From Paenibacillus harenae DSM 16969 (lineage in GTDB: Bacteria; Bacillota; Bacilli; Paenibacillales; Paenibacillaceae), in the NCBI RefSeq assembly GCF_000422465.1, contig NZ_KE383843.1:484271-548270 (forward strand): a DNA stretch of 64,000 nt. The letters are read 5' to 3'. Of this stretch, positions 1-10,766 are shown in pieces. Positions within the stretch are counted from its first letter, which is position 1. Each line of letters starts with the position of its first letter. The notes beneath the pieces are model-generated. The model searched no databases and was not told the origin of the DNA. It saw only the letters and a list, made by a program, of their open reading frames with translations. The position numbers and the translations under genes were made by a program.

Positions 1-1
1 T

Positions 2-109
2 AACGTTGGAGAGAATGAGTCGGATGTGAGTGGCGTTTGTTATATAACCGCTTTCGACCCTGCGGGACGCTTACTGATTGAGCACTTGGGGGGAGAGGTT
101 AGACAATAA
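2..109 (+). CDS. C-terminal end of an unidentified protein (partial)
   Basis: An open frame enters from the left window edge and stops at TAA 107-109, giving 35 residues that end in GRLLIEHLGGEVRQ. It is followed directly by a bidirectional hairpin terminator, which fits a real gene converging on murC. The fragment is too short to name a family. Confidence 0.45.
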   Translation, partial: NVGENESDVSGVCYITAFDPAGRLLIEHLGGEVRQ

Positions 110-117
110 GCAATCAT

Positions 118-168
118 CAAAAAATGCCCGTTGACTCCTTCTGGGAATCTTCGGGCATTCGTTTTATT
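118..168. terminator. Bidirectional terminator between the upstream gene and murC
   Basis: The arms AATGCCCG (123-130) and CGGGCATT (152-159) enclose a second, imperfect inner stem. A-rich sequence on the left and T-rich sequence on the right give a U-tract in both directions. It sits between two convergent genes. Confidence 0.8.
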
Positions 169-1558
169 GTAAGGACTTTAGCGATTTCGCCAGCGCATCC
201 GCCACTTTCCAAATATCGCCTGCCCCCATCGTGATCACAAGGTCGCCAGGGGCAACGCGTTCCGTTAAATAGGCAAGAACTTCGTCCTTGGTCGGAAAAT
301 ACGTCGTGTTCGAATTGCTGTTCGTCTTGATCAGTTCAACCAGCTTGCGCGAGTCTACACCCTCGATCTGCTGTTCGCCAGCCGGCGAATAGATATCGGT
401 GATGACGACCTCGTCCGCCTCCGGGAATGCGCGGCTGAATTGCTCGAATAAGAAAAAGGTTCGCGTATAGCGCTGCGGCTGGAACACGGCAATGATCCGT
501 TTGCCCGTCGCTTTTGCGGCGCTGATTGTCGCTCTGATTTCCGTTGGATGATGTGCATAATCGTCAATCACGAGAATATCGTTCACTTCGCCAAGCACCT
601 GGAACCGCCGTTTCGCCCCCCGAAAGGAATGAATGGCTTCCGCGATCTCATTAAAGGCCAGCCCCGCTTCAAGGCAAGTTACGACCGTAGCCATTGCGTT
701 GTAGACATTGTGTCGGCCCGGTACAGACAACTCAACAGTCCCGAGAGGCGCGCCTCTATGCGTCATCGTGAAGGAAACCTTGCGGTCGCCAAGCACGATA
801 TGATCCGCTTTGTAATCCGCCTCCGAGTCGATGCCGTACGTGACGAGCTGCGAGGAAGACACATTCCCTTTATATACCTGCGGGATCAATTCATTTACCG
901 TCTCGTCATCTGCGCACACGATCGCTTTACCGCCCGCCTTTACCTGCTGCAGAAACTGTACATAGGCCGCCTTCAGCTTGCCGAAATCGCCGTCATAATT
1001 TTCGAGATGGTCGGGTTCAATATTCGTTACGATAGCCAGTGTCGGGTGGTATTGAAGGAAGGATCCGTCGCTTTCATCCGCTTCCGCTACAACGTATTCA
1101 CCTTTGCCCGCCTTCGCATTCGTGCCTACGTTAACGATCTCTCCGCCGATAATGTAGGTCGGGTCTGCGTGACAGGCTTCCATAACGAGCGCGATCATGG
1201 AAGAGGTTGTCGTTTTGCCGTGAGCGCCGGCAACGGCCACTCCTTTACCTGCATTCATTAGTCTTGCCAGCATCTGTGAACGGTGCAGCACCGGGATGTT
1301 AAGCTCCTCAGCCGCCTTCCGTTCGACGTTGTCTTTGGGAAGCGCCGTGGAGTACACGACCAGATCGGCTCCCTTCACGTGTTCCGGCTGATGACCAATA
1401 TAAATGCTTGCTCCATTCGCTGCAAGCTTCTCCGTTAATTCTTGACGCGCGACATCGGATCCGGTTACTTTATAACCCATTTCCAGCATGACGCGGGCAA
1501 TGGCACTCATGCCGTAACCGCCGATTCCGATGAAATGAACGTGTTCTGCCGTATTCAA
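164..1558 (-). CDS. murC: UDP-N-acetylmuramate--L-alanine ligase MurC
   Basis: This cytoplasmic Mur ligase joins L-alanine to UDP-MurNAc using ATP, the first step of the peptidoglycan stem peptide. The 464-residue product has the usual length. The N-terminal nucleotide-binding fold shows IGIGGYG at residues 10-16. The ATP loop AGAHGKTTT is at 110-118, and the C-terminal DDYAHHP motif of Mur ligases is present. The start is a TTG; later ATGs would remove part of the glycine motif. It lies 7 nt after folC on the same strand and ends in a bidirectional terminator. In this order it is the last gene of a folC-murC unit. Confidence 0.96.
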   Translation of the reverse strand: MNTAEHVHFIGIGGYGMSAIARVMLEMGYKVTGSDVARQELTEKLAANGASIYIGHQPEHVKGADLVVYSTALPKDNVERKAAEELNIPVLHRSQMLARLMNAGKGVAVAGAHGKTTTSSMIALVMEACHADPTYIIGGEIVNVGTNAKAGKGEYVVAEADESDGSFLQYHPTLAIVTNIEPDHLENYDGDFGKLKAAYVQFLQQVKAGGKAIVCADDETVNELIPQVYKGNVSSSQLVTYGIDSEADYKADHIVLGDRKVSFTMTHRGAPLGTVELSVPGRHNVYNAMATVVTCLEAGLAFNEIAEAIHSFRGAKRRFQVLGEVNDILVIDDYAHHPTEIRATISAAKATGKRIIAVFQPQRYTRTFFLFEQFSRAFPEADEVVITDIYSPAGEQQIEGVDSRKLVELIKTNSNSNTTYFPTKDEVLAYLTERVAPGDLVITMGAGDIWKVADALAKSLKSLQ

Positions 1559-1565
1559 AGACGGT

Positions 1566-2951
1566 TCACCAACCTTTTTCAGAATCCGAGTTGTACAATA
1601 TGCGGGAGCGAACGTCAGCTATTAAATAAAGCGTGCCTGTCACGACCCCAAGGTCTGTTTCCCCGGTTAACTGTTGTAATTTTTGTAATGCTGCCTGCCA
1701 ATTTGGTTCCACGATCAGCTCGAAGGAAAGTTCATGAGGCTGCTGCTGCCGCATTTGCTGTACGATTTCAGCCAAAGCGGACGCATCTTTTTTCATACGA
1801 AAATCAGGCTCGGTCACAATAAGCGTATCCACTATTGGTAGTATATGCTTAAGGACATCGTGATGATTCTTATTCTCGAGCATACCCATCATGAGATGTA
1901 AACGTTCATATTTATACGTATTTCCAAGTGCTGCAGCTAGTGTCTCGGCCCCTTCCGGATTATGAGCGCCATCCAGCAAAATACGCGGCGTCCGCGATAC
2001 CATCTCCAGCCTTCCCGGCCAAGCCGCTTCCCGCAAGCCATCCGAGAGCGCATCATCCTCCAGCACCAGCGCGTTGTATTGGCGCAGCACCTCCAGCGTC
2101 ATCACGGCTACCGCCGCATTCGTCCGCTGATGCTCACCGTTAAGCGTAATGGTAAGCGGTTCGATTGTCCGGAACAGCCCCGTAAAACGGAAGTTCTGTT
2201 CATCCTCGCGCAACGACAGCGCCGTTTCCCGATACTGCTCGCCAAGCAGATAAAGCGTGCTGTGCTTCTCGGCTGCGGTCCGTTTAATGACCTCAACCGC
2301 TTCAGGCTGCGTCACCGCGCTGACGACGGGGATTCCCGCCTTGATGATGCCTGCCTTCTCGCCGGCGACGGCAGCAATCGTATCCCCCAGGCGATCCATG
2401 TGATCATGGCCGATGTTCGTTATGACCGAGACAACCGGATGCACAATATTGGTCACATCCAGCCGTCCGCCAAGCCCCGTCTCCCAGACGACGTAATCCG
2501 GATAAGTTACCTTCGCATAAAAGAGGATGGCCAGCGCCGTCGATACCTCGAACATGGTAGGCGAGCCGAGCTCCGACTCCGCGATCGCTTCGACATGCGG
2601 CTTCAGCTCATTGGCGAGCTTAAGCAGCGTCTCTTCCTCGATGTCCTCGCCGTTATATTGAAAGCGGTTCGTAAACTTCGTAATATAGGGCGATGTATAC
2701 GTCCCGACATCATAGCCGCCTTTCAGCAGCACACTTGTTAAATACGCACAGGTCGAGCCTTTGCCGTTCGTGCCGGCAACGTGAATAAATTTTAATCTGC
2801 GATGCGGATTGTCGAGCCGCTCCATCAGCTGTTCGACGCGCTCAAGGCCGGGACGAACGCCGAAAGGGATAAGCCCCGTAATCCATTCTACCGCTTCCCG
2901 GTAGGAATGCAGCGGCTCCGCTAGCCGCTGCTCGATATTCATATTCGTCAT
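1566..2951 (-). CDS. folC: Bifunctional folylpolyglutamate synthase/dihydrofolate synthase
   Basis: FolC adds glutamate to dihydropteroate and to reduced folates, so that folate is made and retained in the cell. The 461-residue product carries the family P-loop GTNGKGST at residues 60-67 and the [12 protein letters not shown] motif near residue 155, followed by the C-terminal Mur-ligase-like domain with the [10 protein letters not shown] motif. The start ATG has GAAGGAT upstream. It follows valS by 30 nt on the same strand, the same order as valS-folC in Bacillus subtilis, and probably shares the valS transcript. Confidence 0.95.
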   Translation of the reverse strand: MTNMNIEQRLAEPLHSYREAVEWITGLIPFGVRPGLERVEQLMERLDNPHRRLKFIHVAGTNGKGSTCAYLTSVLLKGGYDVGTYTSPYITKFTNRFQYNGEDIEEETLLKLANELKPHVEAIAESELGSPTMFEVSTALAILFYAKVTYPDYVVWETGLGGRLDVTNIVHPVVSVITNIGHDHMDRLGDTIAAVAGEKAGIIKAGIPVVSAVTQPEAVEVIKRTAAEKHSTLYLLGEQYRETALSLREDEQNFRFTGLFRTIEPLTITLNGEHQRTNAAVAVMTLEVLRQYNALVLEDDALSDGLREAAWPGRLEMVSRTPRILLDGAHNPEGAETLAAALGNTYKYERLHLMMGMLENKNHHDVLKHILPIVDTLIVTEPDFRMKKDASALAEIVQQMRQQQPHELSFELIVEPNWQAALQKLQQLTGETDLGVVTGTLYLIADVRSRILYNSDSEKGW

Positions 2952-2981
2952 TCTTATCGATCCTTCTTCCGTTTTGCAGCG

Positions 2982-5627
2982 TTATCCGCGCAATTCCGCA
3001 ATTCTGGCCTGCACTTTATCGCGTTTCTCTGCATAATCGTTCATTTTACTGCGTTCTTCCTCGATAACTTTGGCTGGCGCTTTCGCCACGAAGCCTTCGT
3101 TGCCGAGCTTCTTCTCAACCCGCTCAACCTCGGCATTCAGATGCTGATGCTCCTTCTCCAGGCGCGCGATTTCCTGTGCGATATCAATGAGACCCGCAAG
3201 CGGCAAATAAAGCTCCGCGCCTGTTACGATGGCGGTCATCGCTTTGTCCGGAGCGCTGATCTGATGGCCCGTTTCCAGCATCGAAGTGCCGCAGAACCGT
3301 TTGATGAACTCTTCATTCCGCGACAAAATCGCTGCTTCGGCTTCGCCGGCCGGCTTGATCAGCAACTCGATTTTTTTGCTCATCGGTACATTCACTTCGG
3401 CTCGGATATTCCGGACCGAGCGGATCACGTCCATGAGCAGCTCCATCTCTTTTACCGAATCAGGAGCCTCCAGAGCGGCATCGTATACCGGCCATTCCGC
3501 AAGGGTAATCGTCTCGCCGACATGCGGCAGGTGCTGCCAGATTTCTTCGCTGATGAACGGCATGAACGGATGAATCAGGCGCTGCGTGCGGTCAAGGATA
3601 TAGGCGAGAACGGACTGCGTCGCCTTCTTCGCGGCTTCGTCCGATCCGTACAGGCTGAGCTTGGCGAACTCGATATACCAATCGCACAGATCGTCCCAAA
3701 TAAAATTATAAAGGATGCGTCCCGTCTCGCCGAATTCATAGCTGTCGATGAGACGCGTGACGTCGCGTACCGTCTCGTTCAAGCGATGCAAAATCCAACG
3801 GTCGGCCGTACCAAGGTTAACCGTAATATCTACGTCCTTCGCTTCCACGCCTTCCAGATTCATAAGCGCGAAACGCGAAGCGTTCCAAATCTTGTTGGCG
3901 AAATTGCGGGCCTGTTCCACCCTCTCCCAGCGGAAGCGTAAATCCTGACCCGGCGTGCTGCTCGTCGAAATCATGAAGCGCATTGCGTCAACGCCGTATT
4001 TCTCGATAACTTCAAGCGGATCAACGCCGTTACCGAGCGACTTGGACATCTTGCGGCCTTCCGAATCACGGACGAGACCATGCATTAACACGTCTTTAAA
4101 CGGCATTTCATCCGTGAACTCCAGCGCCGTAAAGATCATTCGCGCTACCCAGAAGTAAATGATGTCGTAGCCCGTCACAAGGACGTCCGTCGGATAATAG
4201 CGCTTCAGGTCCTCCGTTTGATCCGGCCAGCCGAGCGTTGAGAACGGCCACAGCGCGGAGCTGAACCACGTATCCAGCACGTCGTTGTCCTGACGTAGAT
4301 GCTCGCCGGTCATATCCTCGCGCGATACATGCATTTCGCCGGTCGACTCGTCATACCAGGCCGGAATGCGGTGACCCCACCACAGTTGCCTGGAGATACA
4401 CCAGTCACGGACATTTTCGATCCAGTTCAAATAGGTCTTCTCGAAGCGGTCAGGCACGAACTGCACGCCTTTGCCAGCCTTCTGCGCCGCGATCGCCGCT
4501 TCTGCGAGCGGCTTCATCGCAACGAACCATTGCGTGGACAAATACGGTTCTACGACGGCGCCGCTGCGCTCGCTGTGTCCAACCTGATGGACGTGATCCT
4601 CGATGCGGACCAGGACGCCCTGCTCCTGCAAATCCTTCACGAGCTTCTTCCGGCAATCCGCGCGGTCCAGCCCTTGATACGGTCCCGCTTCCGCGTTCAT
4701 CGTTCCGGTCTCATCCATGACGATAATTTGCGGCAGGTCATGACGCTGGCCGACTTCAAAGTCGTTCGGGTCATGAGCCGGCGTAATCTTAACGGCGCCC
4801 GATCCGAATTCTTTATCGACGTATTCGTCGGCAATGACCGGAATCTCGCGGCCGACAACAGGTAGAACGATCATTTTGCCGATCAAATGCTTATAGCGCT
4901 CATCCTCCGGGTGAACCGCCACGGCGGAATCGCCAAGCATCGTCTCCGGCCGGGTGGTCGCAACCGTTATGAAGCCGGAACCGTCCTTCATTGGATATTG
5001 CAAATGGTACAAGTGGCCGTTCAGCTCTTTATACTCGACTTCAATATCGGAAAGGGCCGTGCGTGCGGCCGGGTCCCAGTTAATTATTTTTTTGCCGCGG
5101 TAGATCAGACCCTTCTCATAGAGACGGACGAACACTTCGCGTACCGCTTTAGAAAGCCCTTCATCCAGCGTAAAGCGCTCCCGCGAATAATCCAGGGAGA
5201 GACCCATTTTGGCCCACTGCTCGCGGATGGTATTCGCATACTGGTCCTTCCACTCCCATACCTTCTCTAGAAATGCCTCGCGTCCAAGATCGTGGCGGGT
5301 TACGCCCTGCTCGCGCAGCTTCTGCTCTACCCTTGTCTGCGTTGCAATGCCGGCGTGGTCCGCGCCCGGCAGCCATAGCGCGTCATAGCCTTGCATCCGC
5401 TTCGTACGGATGAGGATGTCCTGCAGCGTGAAGTCGAGCGCATGCCCGATATGAAGCATTCCCGTTACGTTCGGCGGCGGAATGACGATGGTGTAAGGCT
5501 GGGCATCCGGACGTTTGCCCGCTTCAAAATATTTGCCCTCCAACCAGTAATCGTACCATTTCTGTTCGGCCGCCTTCGGATCATAAGTTGTCGGCATCCC
5601 TGTTGTCTTCGTTTGATTTTCTGACAT
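2982..5627 (-). CDS. valS: Valyl-tRNA synthetase
   Basis: This class I aminoacyl-tRNA synthetase charges tRNA-Val. It shows the HIGH signature in [14 protein letters not shown] near the N-terminus, the KMSKS loop as [11 protein letters not shown] in the second half, editing-domain sequence between them, and a C-terminal coiled coil rich in Glu and Lys. There are two in-frame ATGs. The GGAGG touches the first (5636) and is 9 nt from the second (5627), so the second is preferred, giving 881 residues. Expression is expected to follow charged tRNA-Val levels through the T-box leader upstream. Confidence 0.96.
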   Translation of the reverse strand: MSENQTKTTGMPTTYDPKAAEQKWYDYWLEGKYFEAGKRPDAQPYTIVIPPPNVTGMLHIGHALDFTLQDILIRTKRMQGYDALWLPGADHAGIATQTRVEQKLREQGVTRHDLGREAFLEKVWEWKDQYANTIREQWAKMGLSLDYSRERFTLDEGLSKAVREVFVRLYEKGLIYRGKKIINWDPAARTALSDIEVEYKELNGHLYHLQYPMKDGSGFITVATTRPETMLGDSAVAVHPEDERYKHLIGKMIVLPVVGREIPVIADEYVDKEFGSGAVKITPAHDPNDFEVGQRHDLPQIIVMDETGTMNAEAGPYQGLDRADCRKKLVKDLQEQGVLVRIEDHVHQVGHSERSGAVVEPYLSTQWFVAMKPLAEAAIAAQKAGKGVQFVPDRFEKTYLNWIENVRDWCISRQLWWGHRIPAWYDESTGEMHVSREDMTGEHLRQDNDVLDTWFSSALWPFSTLGWPDQTEDLKRYYPTDVLVTGYDIIYFWVARMIFTALEFTDEMPFKDVLMHGLVRDSEGRKMSKSLGNGVDPLEVIEKYGVDAMRFMISTSSTPGQDLRFRWERVEQARNFANKIWNASRFALMNLEGVEAKDVDITVNLGTADRWILHRLNETVRDVTRLIDSYEFGETGRILYNFIWDDLCDWYIEFAKLSLYGSDEAAKKATQSVLAYILDRTQRLIHPFMPFISEEIWQHLPHVGETITLAEWPVYDAALEAPDSVKEMELLMDVIRSVRNIRAEVNVPMSKKIELLIKPAGEAEAAILSRNEEFIKRFCGTSMLETGHQISAPDKAMTAIVTGAELYLPLAGLIDIAQEIARLEKEHQHLNAEVERVEKKLGNEGFVAKAPAKVIEEERSKMNDYAEKRDKVQARIAELRG

Positions 5628-5670
5628 CTGTTCCATCCTCCAAAAAATGTTCTAATACTCCTGATTAAAA

Positions 5671-5710
5671 CAAAAAAACCTTCCGCCCTTATAATAAAGG
5701 ACGAAAGGTT
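5671..5710 (-). terminator. Terminator hairpin of the valS T-box leader
   Basis: On the minus strand AACCTTTCGTCC pairs with GGGCGGAAGGTT and is followed by a run of seven T. It lies between the T-box sequence and the valS ribosome binding site. The upstream arm is close to the T-box sequence that forms the competing antiterminator. Confidence 0.85.
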
Positions 5711-5945
5711 CAGCTTCCGTGGTACCACCTTTGTTCCGCGCAAAACGATTCGCGCGGCACTCAAACAGATAACGGCTGCGGCCGGCCTGACTTATTCGGC
5801 GCACGATCTGCATCCGTTTGGTTCAGGCAACTCCGGGGCGACCCGTAACAGTTCGATCCTGCAGAACCTCTCAGCGTAACGGTTCCACTCTCTTAAGGCT
5901 TCGCTGCTTACTATTCCCCTTCAATGTCGTTATTGCACATATATA
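5675..5945 (-). promoter_or_regulatory. T-box riboswitch controlling valS, valine specifier GTC
   Basis: The leader holds the conserved T-box AAAGGTGGTACCACGG (complement near 5716-5731), the AGAGAG element of stem I, and a terminator just before valS. Base-pairing the foot of stem I (GGGG with CCCC, AGCAG with CTGTT) leaves an internal loop with AGTA on one side and ACGGGTCG on the other. This places the specifier codon GTC (Val) at 5840-5842, followed by a purine as usual. The TGGT bulge would pair with an A-ending acceptor, as expected for tRNA-Val. Uncharged tRNA-Val should favour readthrough. Confidence 0.93.
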
Positions 5946-5951
5946 TGCATA

Positions 5952-5980
5952 ATCATACCTTTGTTCCACGGCTGAGTCAA
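5952..5980 (-). promoter_or_regulatory. Sigma-A-type promoter of the valS leader
   Basis: On the minus strand TTGACT (5980-5975) and TATGAT (5957-5952) are separated by exactly 17 nt. The predicted transcript start near 5945 lies just before T-box stem I. Confidence 0.8.
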
Positions 5981-6008
5981 CCAGGGTCGCGATCAGCCGG
6001 TACGAACG

Positions 6009-6048
6009 AATGCCCCTATCGCTTATTTTCATAAGCAATAGAGGCATT
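6009..6048. terminator. Hairpin after the spoVID-like gene
   Basis: A long inverted repeat with AATGCC and GGCATT outer arms and a TTAT/ATAA core around a TTTC loop follows the stop of the spoVID-like gene. The T-tract after it is weak (CGTTCG), so termination strength is uncertain. Confidence 0.5.
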
Positions 6049-6063
6049 GTTCAGCACAAAACG

Positions 6064-7353
6064 TTATGGTATATAGAGAAGTTGGCCTTCTGTCACTTCG
6101 GATTCATCCATCCGGTTATAAATTAATATTTCCCGAGGATTCAAGCTGTATCGCAAGGCGATTGCTTCCAGTGTCTCGTCCCTTTGTACGATGCACATCC
6201 GGATTTTGCGAAACTCCCTGTCCTCTGATTGTTTACCCAGGAAGAGGTTCTTCCATTCGATCTCGTCGCCCGGTGCTTGATTTCGCGCATCCTCGGCTGC
6301 CTGCTCCTCCGCGACGATCTGCTCGGCAGCCTGACGGGCCGCCTGCTCGCGCCTGCTCGTCTGAAGCAGGGTTTGAATACCGACATGAACCGCCGGTCCC
6401 CCGTCGCTCTCAGGCTGTTTGCCTGTGAAGGCGATGCGCAGCTCCTGCTTCTCCGGCTCTTGCTCCTCTTCCTCCAAGGACTGTGCCTGAAGAAATGGCG
6501 AAGCTTGCGCAATCTCTTCTTCGGGCTGCGCTCGAATAGGCTCATCCTCCGGCTGCGGAGGCTGCTGCAACGCTTCCGTGAACGGGGATGAAGTTGTCAG
6601 CCAGCCTTCACCTTCCGATGGCTGGGAATAAGCCGCGATCTCACGGTCCTCTTCCTCTTCCATTTCCCCCGTCTCTGTCTGCTGCGGGCTTGCGGCAAAC
6701 AGCTGGGAGGAAGTCCAGCTATAATCCGGCGAAGCAGACGAGATTGTTACCGAGGCGGCAGCCTCCTCTTCCTCATCCTCTTCGTCTTGCAATTCCAGCT
6801 GCCGTTCTGTGGAATAAAACGGCTCAACCGCGGCAGGATTCTCCTCCGCCTCCGGTATGTAAGATAGCTCCTCGTCGGCTGCCTGTCGGATGGCTTCCGC
6901 CTCTGCCTGCTGTTCCTCAATGGCTTCGCGCTGATGCACGACCGTGAACGGTTCCTCGCGCCATGTTTCCTCCGGCTCTTGGACTGGCTGGGCGGATATC
7001 CCCCGAAGCGAAAGCACGCCCGTAATGTTCAGCGTCCGGGCCGACAATAGATCGACGTCAAAATTGTCGATTTCAATCGAAATATCGTCCAGCCTCGTAA
7101 TGCGGTTCATCGGAAGCGTTATTTCAACCGGAATCCAATGCTCCAGCGCTAGCGGAAGCTCACTATCATTTTGCCCCCGATAAATCCCGCTTAAGAGCAG
7201 CTGTCCTTTCAGTACCGCATGATCGCCTTCATCGATAACTTGAATGCGGGGAACAAGCTCAATTTCCTCCAGCTCATCAATGCCCGCGACATCATCGGGC
7301 AGATGGACGCGCTCATACACATCAAAACGTAATCCGTTCATTTGATCAGACAC
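6064..7353 (-). CDS. spoVID: SpoVID-like spore coat assembly protein with LysM domain
   Basis: SpoVID directs encasement of the forespore by the coat. The N-terminal 130 residues (LRFDVYERVHLP onward) resemble the conserved SpoVID/morphogenetic region. The middle is very acidic and low in complexity, and the last ~45 residues form a LysM repeat (IVQRDETLEAIALRYSLNP to LLYIP). The chosen start is GTG 7353, 8 nt after the strong site AGGAGGGAGG, giving 429 residues. Upstream ATGs at 7404 and 7374 lack such a site. Position between hemL and valS matches B. subtilis spoVID, though the protein is shorter than the ~575 residues there. Confidence 0.8.
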   Translation of the reverse strand: MSDQMNGLRFDVYERVHLPDDVAGIDELEEIELVPRIQVIDEGDHAVLKGQLLLSGIYRGQNDSELPLALEHWIPVEITLPMNRITRLDDISIEIDNFDVDLLSARTLNITGVLSLRGISAQPVQEPEETWREEPFTVVHQREAIEEQQAEAEAIRQAADEELSYIPEAEENPAAVEPFYSTERQLELQDEEDEEEEAAASVTISSASPDYSWTSSQLFAASPQQTETGEMEEEEDREIAAYSQPSEGEGWLTTSSPFTEALQQPPQPEDEPIRAQPEEEIAQASPFLQAQSLEEEEQEPEKQELRIAFTGKQPESDGGPAVHVGIQTLLQTSRREQAARQAAEQIVAEEQAAEDARNQAPGDEIEWKNLFLGKQSEDREFRKIRMCIVQRDETLEAIALRYSLNPREILIYNRMDESEVTEGQLLYIP

Positions 7354-7442
7354 GTCGAAGTCCTCCCTCCTCATACTGAATGCTTGGGCTACCATTACAT
7401 TCACTACTTATCTATATGGTAGGTTGGGCAGGAGCATGACTA

Positions 7443-8435
7443 TCATTTTGAACGGGGTAACATGTTTTGCGCAAGCTTCGTAAGCCATTCGGGCCAAGGA
7501 GCGGGAACATCGACCGCCATTCCCGTCCATGGATGGGGAAATAGAAGGCGCTCGCCGTGTAGCGCTTGATGAGGCAGCATGCGGGAATCGCCGCCGTATA
7601 ACTCGTCTCCAAGGAGAGGATGGCCGATATGGCTCATATGTACTCTAATCTGATGCGTTCTTCCGGTTTCCAGCTTTACTCGGACAATCGTATATGGCTG
7701 TCCCGCCTCGATTACTTCATAATGCGTAACGGCTGGCTCACCGCCTTCCGTGACGCGCCTTCTTGCGCGGTGATGCCTGTCCTTGCCGATCGGCAGCTGC
7801 ACGGTTGCCGCAGCTTTGGCTACTCGCCCATGGACGACCGCAATATAGTGCCTGTCGATTTCCTTCAGCCGCATGGCTTCGTCCAGATTCCACTGCGCCA
7901 AATCGTTTTTGGCATACAGTACGGGACCCGACGTATCGTCATCGAGCCGGTGGATATGCCGGACCGTTAAAGGATCGCCTTTCTCCAGCAAATGCCTTGC
8001 AGCCGCTTCATCCAGCGTCCCCCTCTGTCCCGGGGCCGATTCATGAACCGGCATGCCGGCCGGCTTGTGGAAGACGATGCAGAAATCATCTTCATACAAG
8101 ACGGCAGGCGGAGAATTCACCGGCGGCAGCGCAGCTTTCCGGTAATTCGGATCGCCGAGCGGGTCCGCCGCAGGGAAAACGAGCAGCCGCAGCCGATCTC
8201 CGTTCCACCCGATTCCGCCAATTGAAAACAGCCGATTTATCCATTTGGGCGGAAATAAAGAACGAGCCAACAGCCACTGCCGCACCGCATGCGGATGACT
8301 GCCGGCCTGCGGCTGACCAAGCACCGGCAAGTTCGCCGGAGTCTTGGATCCGCCCGATCCTTCCAAGTCGGTCAGGCTCGGCCAGTCAAGCTCAAGCCAT
8401 GTTCCATCGCGTACTGCTTGCCAGTTCGTCAGCAT
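7443..8435 (-). CDS. RluA-family pseudouridine synthase
   Basis: This enzyme should convert specific uridines of rRNA or tRNA to pseudouridine. The catalytic motif HRLDDDTSG, with the active Asp, lies in RHIHRLDDDTSGPVLYAKN, and the family motif GRTHQIRVHMSHIGHPLLGD is near the C-terminus. The first ~90 residues are a divergent N-terminal extension that may be a degenerate S4-like region. The gene follows hemL by 9 nt and is inserted between hemL and spoVID, where B. subtilis has no such gene. The RNA target cannot be told from sequence. Confidence 0.88.
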   Translation of the reverse strand: MLTNWQAVRDGTWLELDWPSLTDLEGSGGSKTPANLPVLGQPQAGSHPHAVRQWLLARSLFPPKWINRLFSIGGIGWNGDRLRLLVFPAADPLGDPNYRKAALPPVNSPPAVLYEDDFCIVFHKPAGMPVHESAPGQRGTLDEAAARHLLEKGDPLTVRHIHRLDDDTSGPVLYAKNDLAQWNLDEAMRLKEIDRHYIAVVHGRVAKAAATVQLPIGKDRHHRARRRVTEGGEPAVTHYEVIEAGQPYTIVRVKLETGRTHQIRVHMSHIGHPLLGDELYGGDSRMLPHQALHGERLLFPHPWTGMAVDVPAPWPEWLTKLAQNMLPRSK

Positions 8436-8444
8436 ACCGGCATC

Positions 8445-9746
8445 CTACAAACGGCTTAACGCTTGATCATGCGCCGCGATCGTCGCGTCAATATCTTCAT
8501 TGGTATGAACGGCCGAGACGAACATGCCTTCAAACTGCGATGGCGCGATACTGACGCCCAGAGTAAGCATCGCCGCGAAATAAGCTTTGAACCGCTCCAG
8601 GTCGGAAGTTTTTGCCGTATCGTAGTTAATGACAAAGGTGTCGGTGAAGAAAGGACATACCATGGAGCCTACGCGGTTGATCGTGCTGGCAATACCGTGC
8701 TTGCGGGCGTTCGCCTCAAAGCCCAGCTGCAATCTGACCGCCTGCCGTTCCAATAGCTCATACGTTTCAGGAGTTAGGAGCTTAAGCGTCGTATAACCAG
8801 CTGCCATCGCGAGCGGATTGCCCGATAACGTCCCCGCTTGATAGATCGGTCCGCTTGGCGCGATCAGCTCCATCAGCTCCCGTCTGCCGCCGTAAGCGCC
8901 GACCGGCAGGCCGCCGCCGATGACTTTGCCGAAGCAGGACAGATCCGGCGTCACGCCGTACAAGCCCTGCGCGCAGCTGTAAGCGACGCGAAAGCCCGTC
9001 ATGACCTCATCGAAAATAAGAACGCTGCCGTATTGTGACGTGATATCCCGAAGCCCCTGCAGAAAGCCGGGAAGCGGCGGAACGACGCCCATATTGCCTG
9101 CTACCGGCTCGACGATGACACAAGCAATCTCTTCGCCGAACTTCTCGAATGCGAGCTTTACCGATTCGAGATCGTTATACGGCACCGTGATCGTATTGGA
9201 AGCCACATGCTCCGGAACGCCCGGGCTGTCGGGCAATCCTAATGTCGCAACGCCGGAGCCCGCTTTAATCAGCAGACTGTCCGCATGCCCGTGATAGGAG
9301 CCCTCGAACTTTAAAATCTTGTTCCGCTTCGTATAACCCCGGGCGAGCCTTAACGCGCTCATGGTCGCTTCCGTACCGGAATTAACCATGCGAACGACCT
9401 CAACGGAAGGAACGCGCTCGCACACAAGCTCTGCCATTAGCGTCTCCAGCTCCGTCGGAGCGCCGAAGCTTGTCCCTTTCTCCGCCGTCCGCTTGATGGC
9501 ATCGACGACCTCCGAATGGGCGTGGCCCATAATAAGAGGGCCCCATGATGCGACATAATCGATGTAGACGTTGCCGTCGATATCATAGATGCGGCTGCCC
9601 TCTCCCCGATCCATATAGACGGGAGTTAAGCCAACCGATTTGAAAGCCCGTACCGGACTATTCACGCCGCCGGGCATCACTTGCTTCGCTCTGGCAAAAG
9701 CCGCTGCCGAGCGCTCGTTATTTCTAAGGTTCGATTGTTCACTCAT
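8445..9746 (-). CDS. hemL: Glutamate-1-semialdehyde 2,1-aminomutase
   Basis: HemL is a PLP enzyme that turns glutamate-1-semialdehyde into 5-aminolevulinate, the second step of the C5 heme pathway. The 433-residue product contains the [10 protein letters not shown] motif and the PLP lysine in [18 protein letters not shown]. It begins with an ATG behind GGGGAGAA. It lies 4 nt after hemB, so the two are almost certainly co-transcribed as the end of the hemAX...BL operon. Confidence 0.97.
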   Translation of the reverse strand: MSEQSNLRNNERSAAAFARAKQVMPGGVNSPVRAFKSVGLTPVYMDRGEGSRIYDIDGNVYIDYVASWGPLIMGHAHSEVVDAIKRTAEKGTSFGAPTELETLMAELVCERVPSVEVVRMVNSGTEATMSALRLARGYTKRNKILKFEGSYHGHADSLLIKAGSGVATLGLPDSPGVPEHVASNTITVPYNDLESVKLAFEKFGEEIACVIVEPVAGNMGVVPPLPGFLQGLRDITSQYGSVLIFDEVMTGFRVAYSCAQGLYGVTPDLSCFGKVIGGGLPVGAYGGRRELMELIAPSGPIYQAGTLSGNPLAMAAGYTTLKLLTPETYELLERQAVRLQLGFEANARKHGIASTINRVGSMVCPFFTDTFVINYDTAKTSDLERFKAYFAAMLTLGVSIAPSQFEGMFVSAVHTNEDIDATIAAHDQALSRL

Positions 9747-9750
9747 TCGC

Positions 9751-10749
9751 TTATTTCTCCCCTTTCAACCAACGGGCTGCATCCTTCGCATGGTAGGTAA
9801 TGATCAGATCGGCGCCTGCGCGCTTCATGCCGGTCAACGTCTCGAGCACAATGGCGCGTTCATCGATCCAGCCGCTCGCGGCAGCTGCCTTGACCATTGA
9901 ATATTCCGCGCTGACGTTGTATGCGGCCACAGGTAAATGGTATTGGTCCTTAAGCAGCCTAATAACATCCAGGTAAGCAAGCGCAGGCTTTACCATCAGC
10001 ATGTCCGCGCCTTCGGCGATGTCGGATTCCGCTTCGCGCATGGCTTCGCGCACGTTTGCGGGATCCATCTGGTACGTCTTCCGGTCTCCGAACTGCGGCG
10101 CCGAATGCGCCGCGTCGCGGAACGGTCCGTAATAGGAAGAAGCGTATTTCACGGAATACGACAGAATCGGAATGTCGCTGTAGCCCGCCTCATCCAAGCC
10201 TTCGCGGATCGCAAGCACGAAGCCGTCCATCATGTTCGAAGGCGCGATAATATCCGCACCCGCTTCAGCCTGGGAAACCGCTGTTTGAACGAGCAGATCC
10301 AGCGTTGAATCATTGTCTACCTCAGCCGTTCCCGTCGCCTCATGCACGTGTACGATGCCGCAATGTCCGTGATCGGTAAACTGGCATAAGCAGGTGTCTG
10401 CAATAACCACAAGCTCTGGCGCCCATTCCTTGATCGCCCTGATCGCTTGCTGCACGATACCGTTCGCGTCATAGGCGGAGGTGCCGATCGCATCCTTCGT
10501 TTCCGGAATACCGAACATGAGCACCGACTGAATGCCTGCCGCAACGACGTCCCGAATTTCTTCCTCCAACCGGTCCATGGAAAAATGATATACGCCCGGC
10601 ATCGAAGGAATTTCCTCTTTGATGCTCTCGCCATAGGTTACAAAAATAGGATATATGAAATCATTCGAGCTCAGCACCGTTTCCCTTACCAGGCTTCTAA
10701 GCGCCGCTGATTTGCGTAATCTGCGATTTCTAACTGTTGGAAAACTCAT
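9751..10749 (-). CDS. hemB: Delta-aminolevulinic acid dehydratase (porphobilinogen synthase)
   Basis: HemB condenses two 5-aminolevulinate molecules to porphobilinogen. The cysteine-rich zinc site is visible in [15 protein letters not shown], and the two Schiff-base lysines are in [13 protein letters not shown] and [10 protein letters not shown]. Two ATGs are possible. GGGAGG abuts the first (10761) with no spacing, whereas the second (10749) is preceded by it at 12 nt and gives the [12 protein letters not shown] start typical of the family; I prefer the second. It sits between the cobA/hemD fusion and hemL. Confidence 0.95.
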   Translation of the reverse strand: MSFPTVRNRRLRKSAALRSLVRETVLSSNDFIYPIFVTYGESIKEEIPSMPGVYHFSMDRLEEEIRDVVAAGIQSVLMFGIPETKDAIGTSAYDANGIVQQAIRAIKEWAPELVVIADTCLCQFTDHGHCGIVHVHEATGTAEVDNDSTLDLLVQTAVSQAEAGADIIAPSNMMDGFVLAIREGLDEAGYSDIPILSYSVKYASSYYGPFRDAAHSAPQFGDRKTYQMDPANVREAMREAESDIAEGADMLMVKPALAYLDVIRLLKDQYHLPVAAYNVSAEYSMVKAAAASGWIDERAIVLETLTGMKRAGADLIITYHAKDAARWLKGEK

Positions 10750-10766
10750 CTGTTGTCTCATCCTCC

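Noticed and set aside
548-1261. Long plus-strand frame opposite murC
   Set aside because: It has no ribosome site and lies wholly antisense to a clear MurC; its length reflects codon bias of the real gene.
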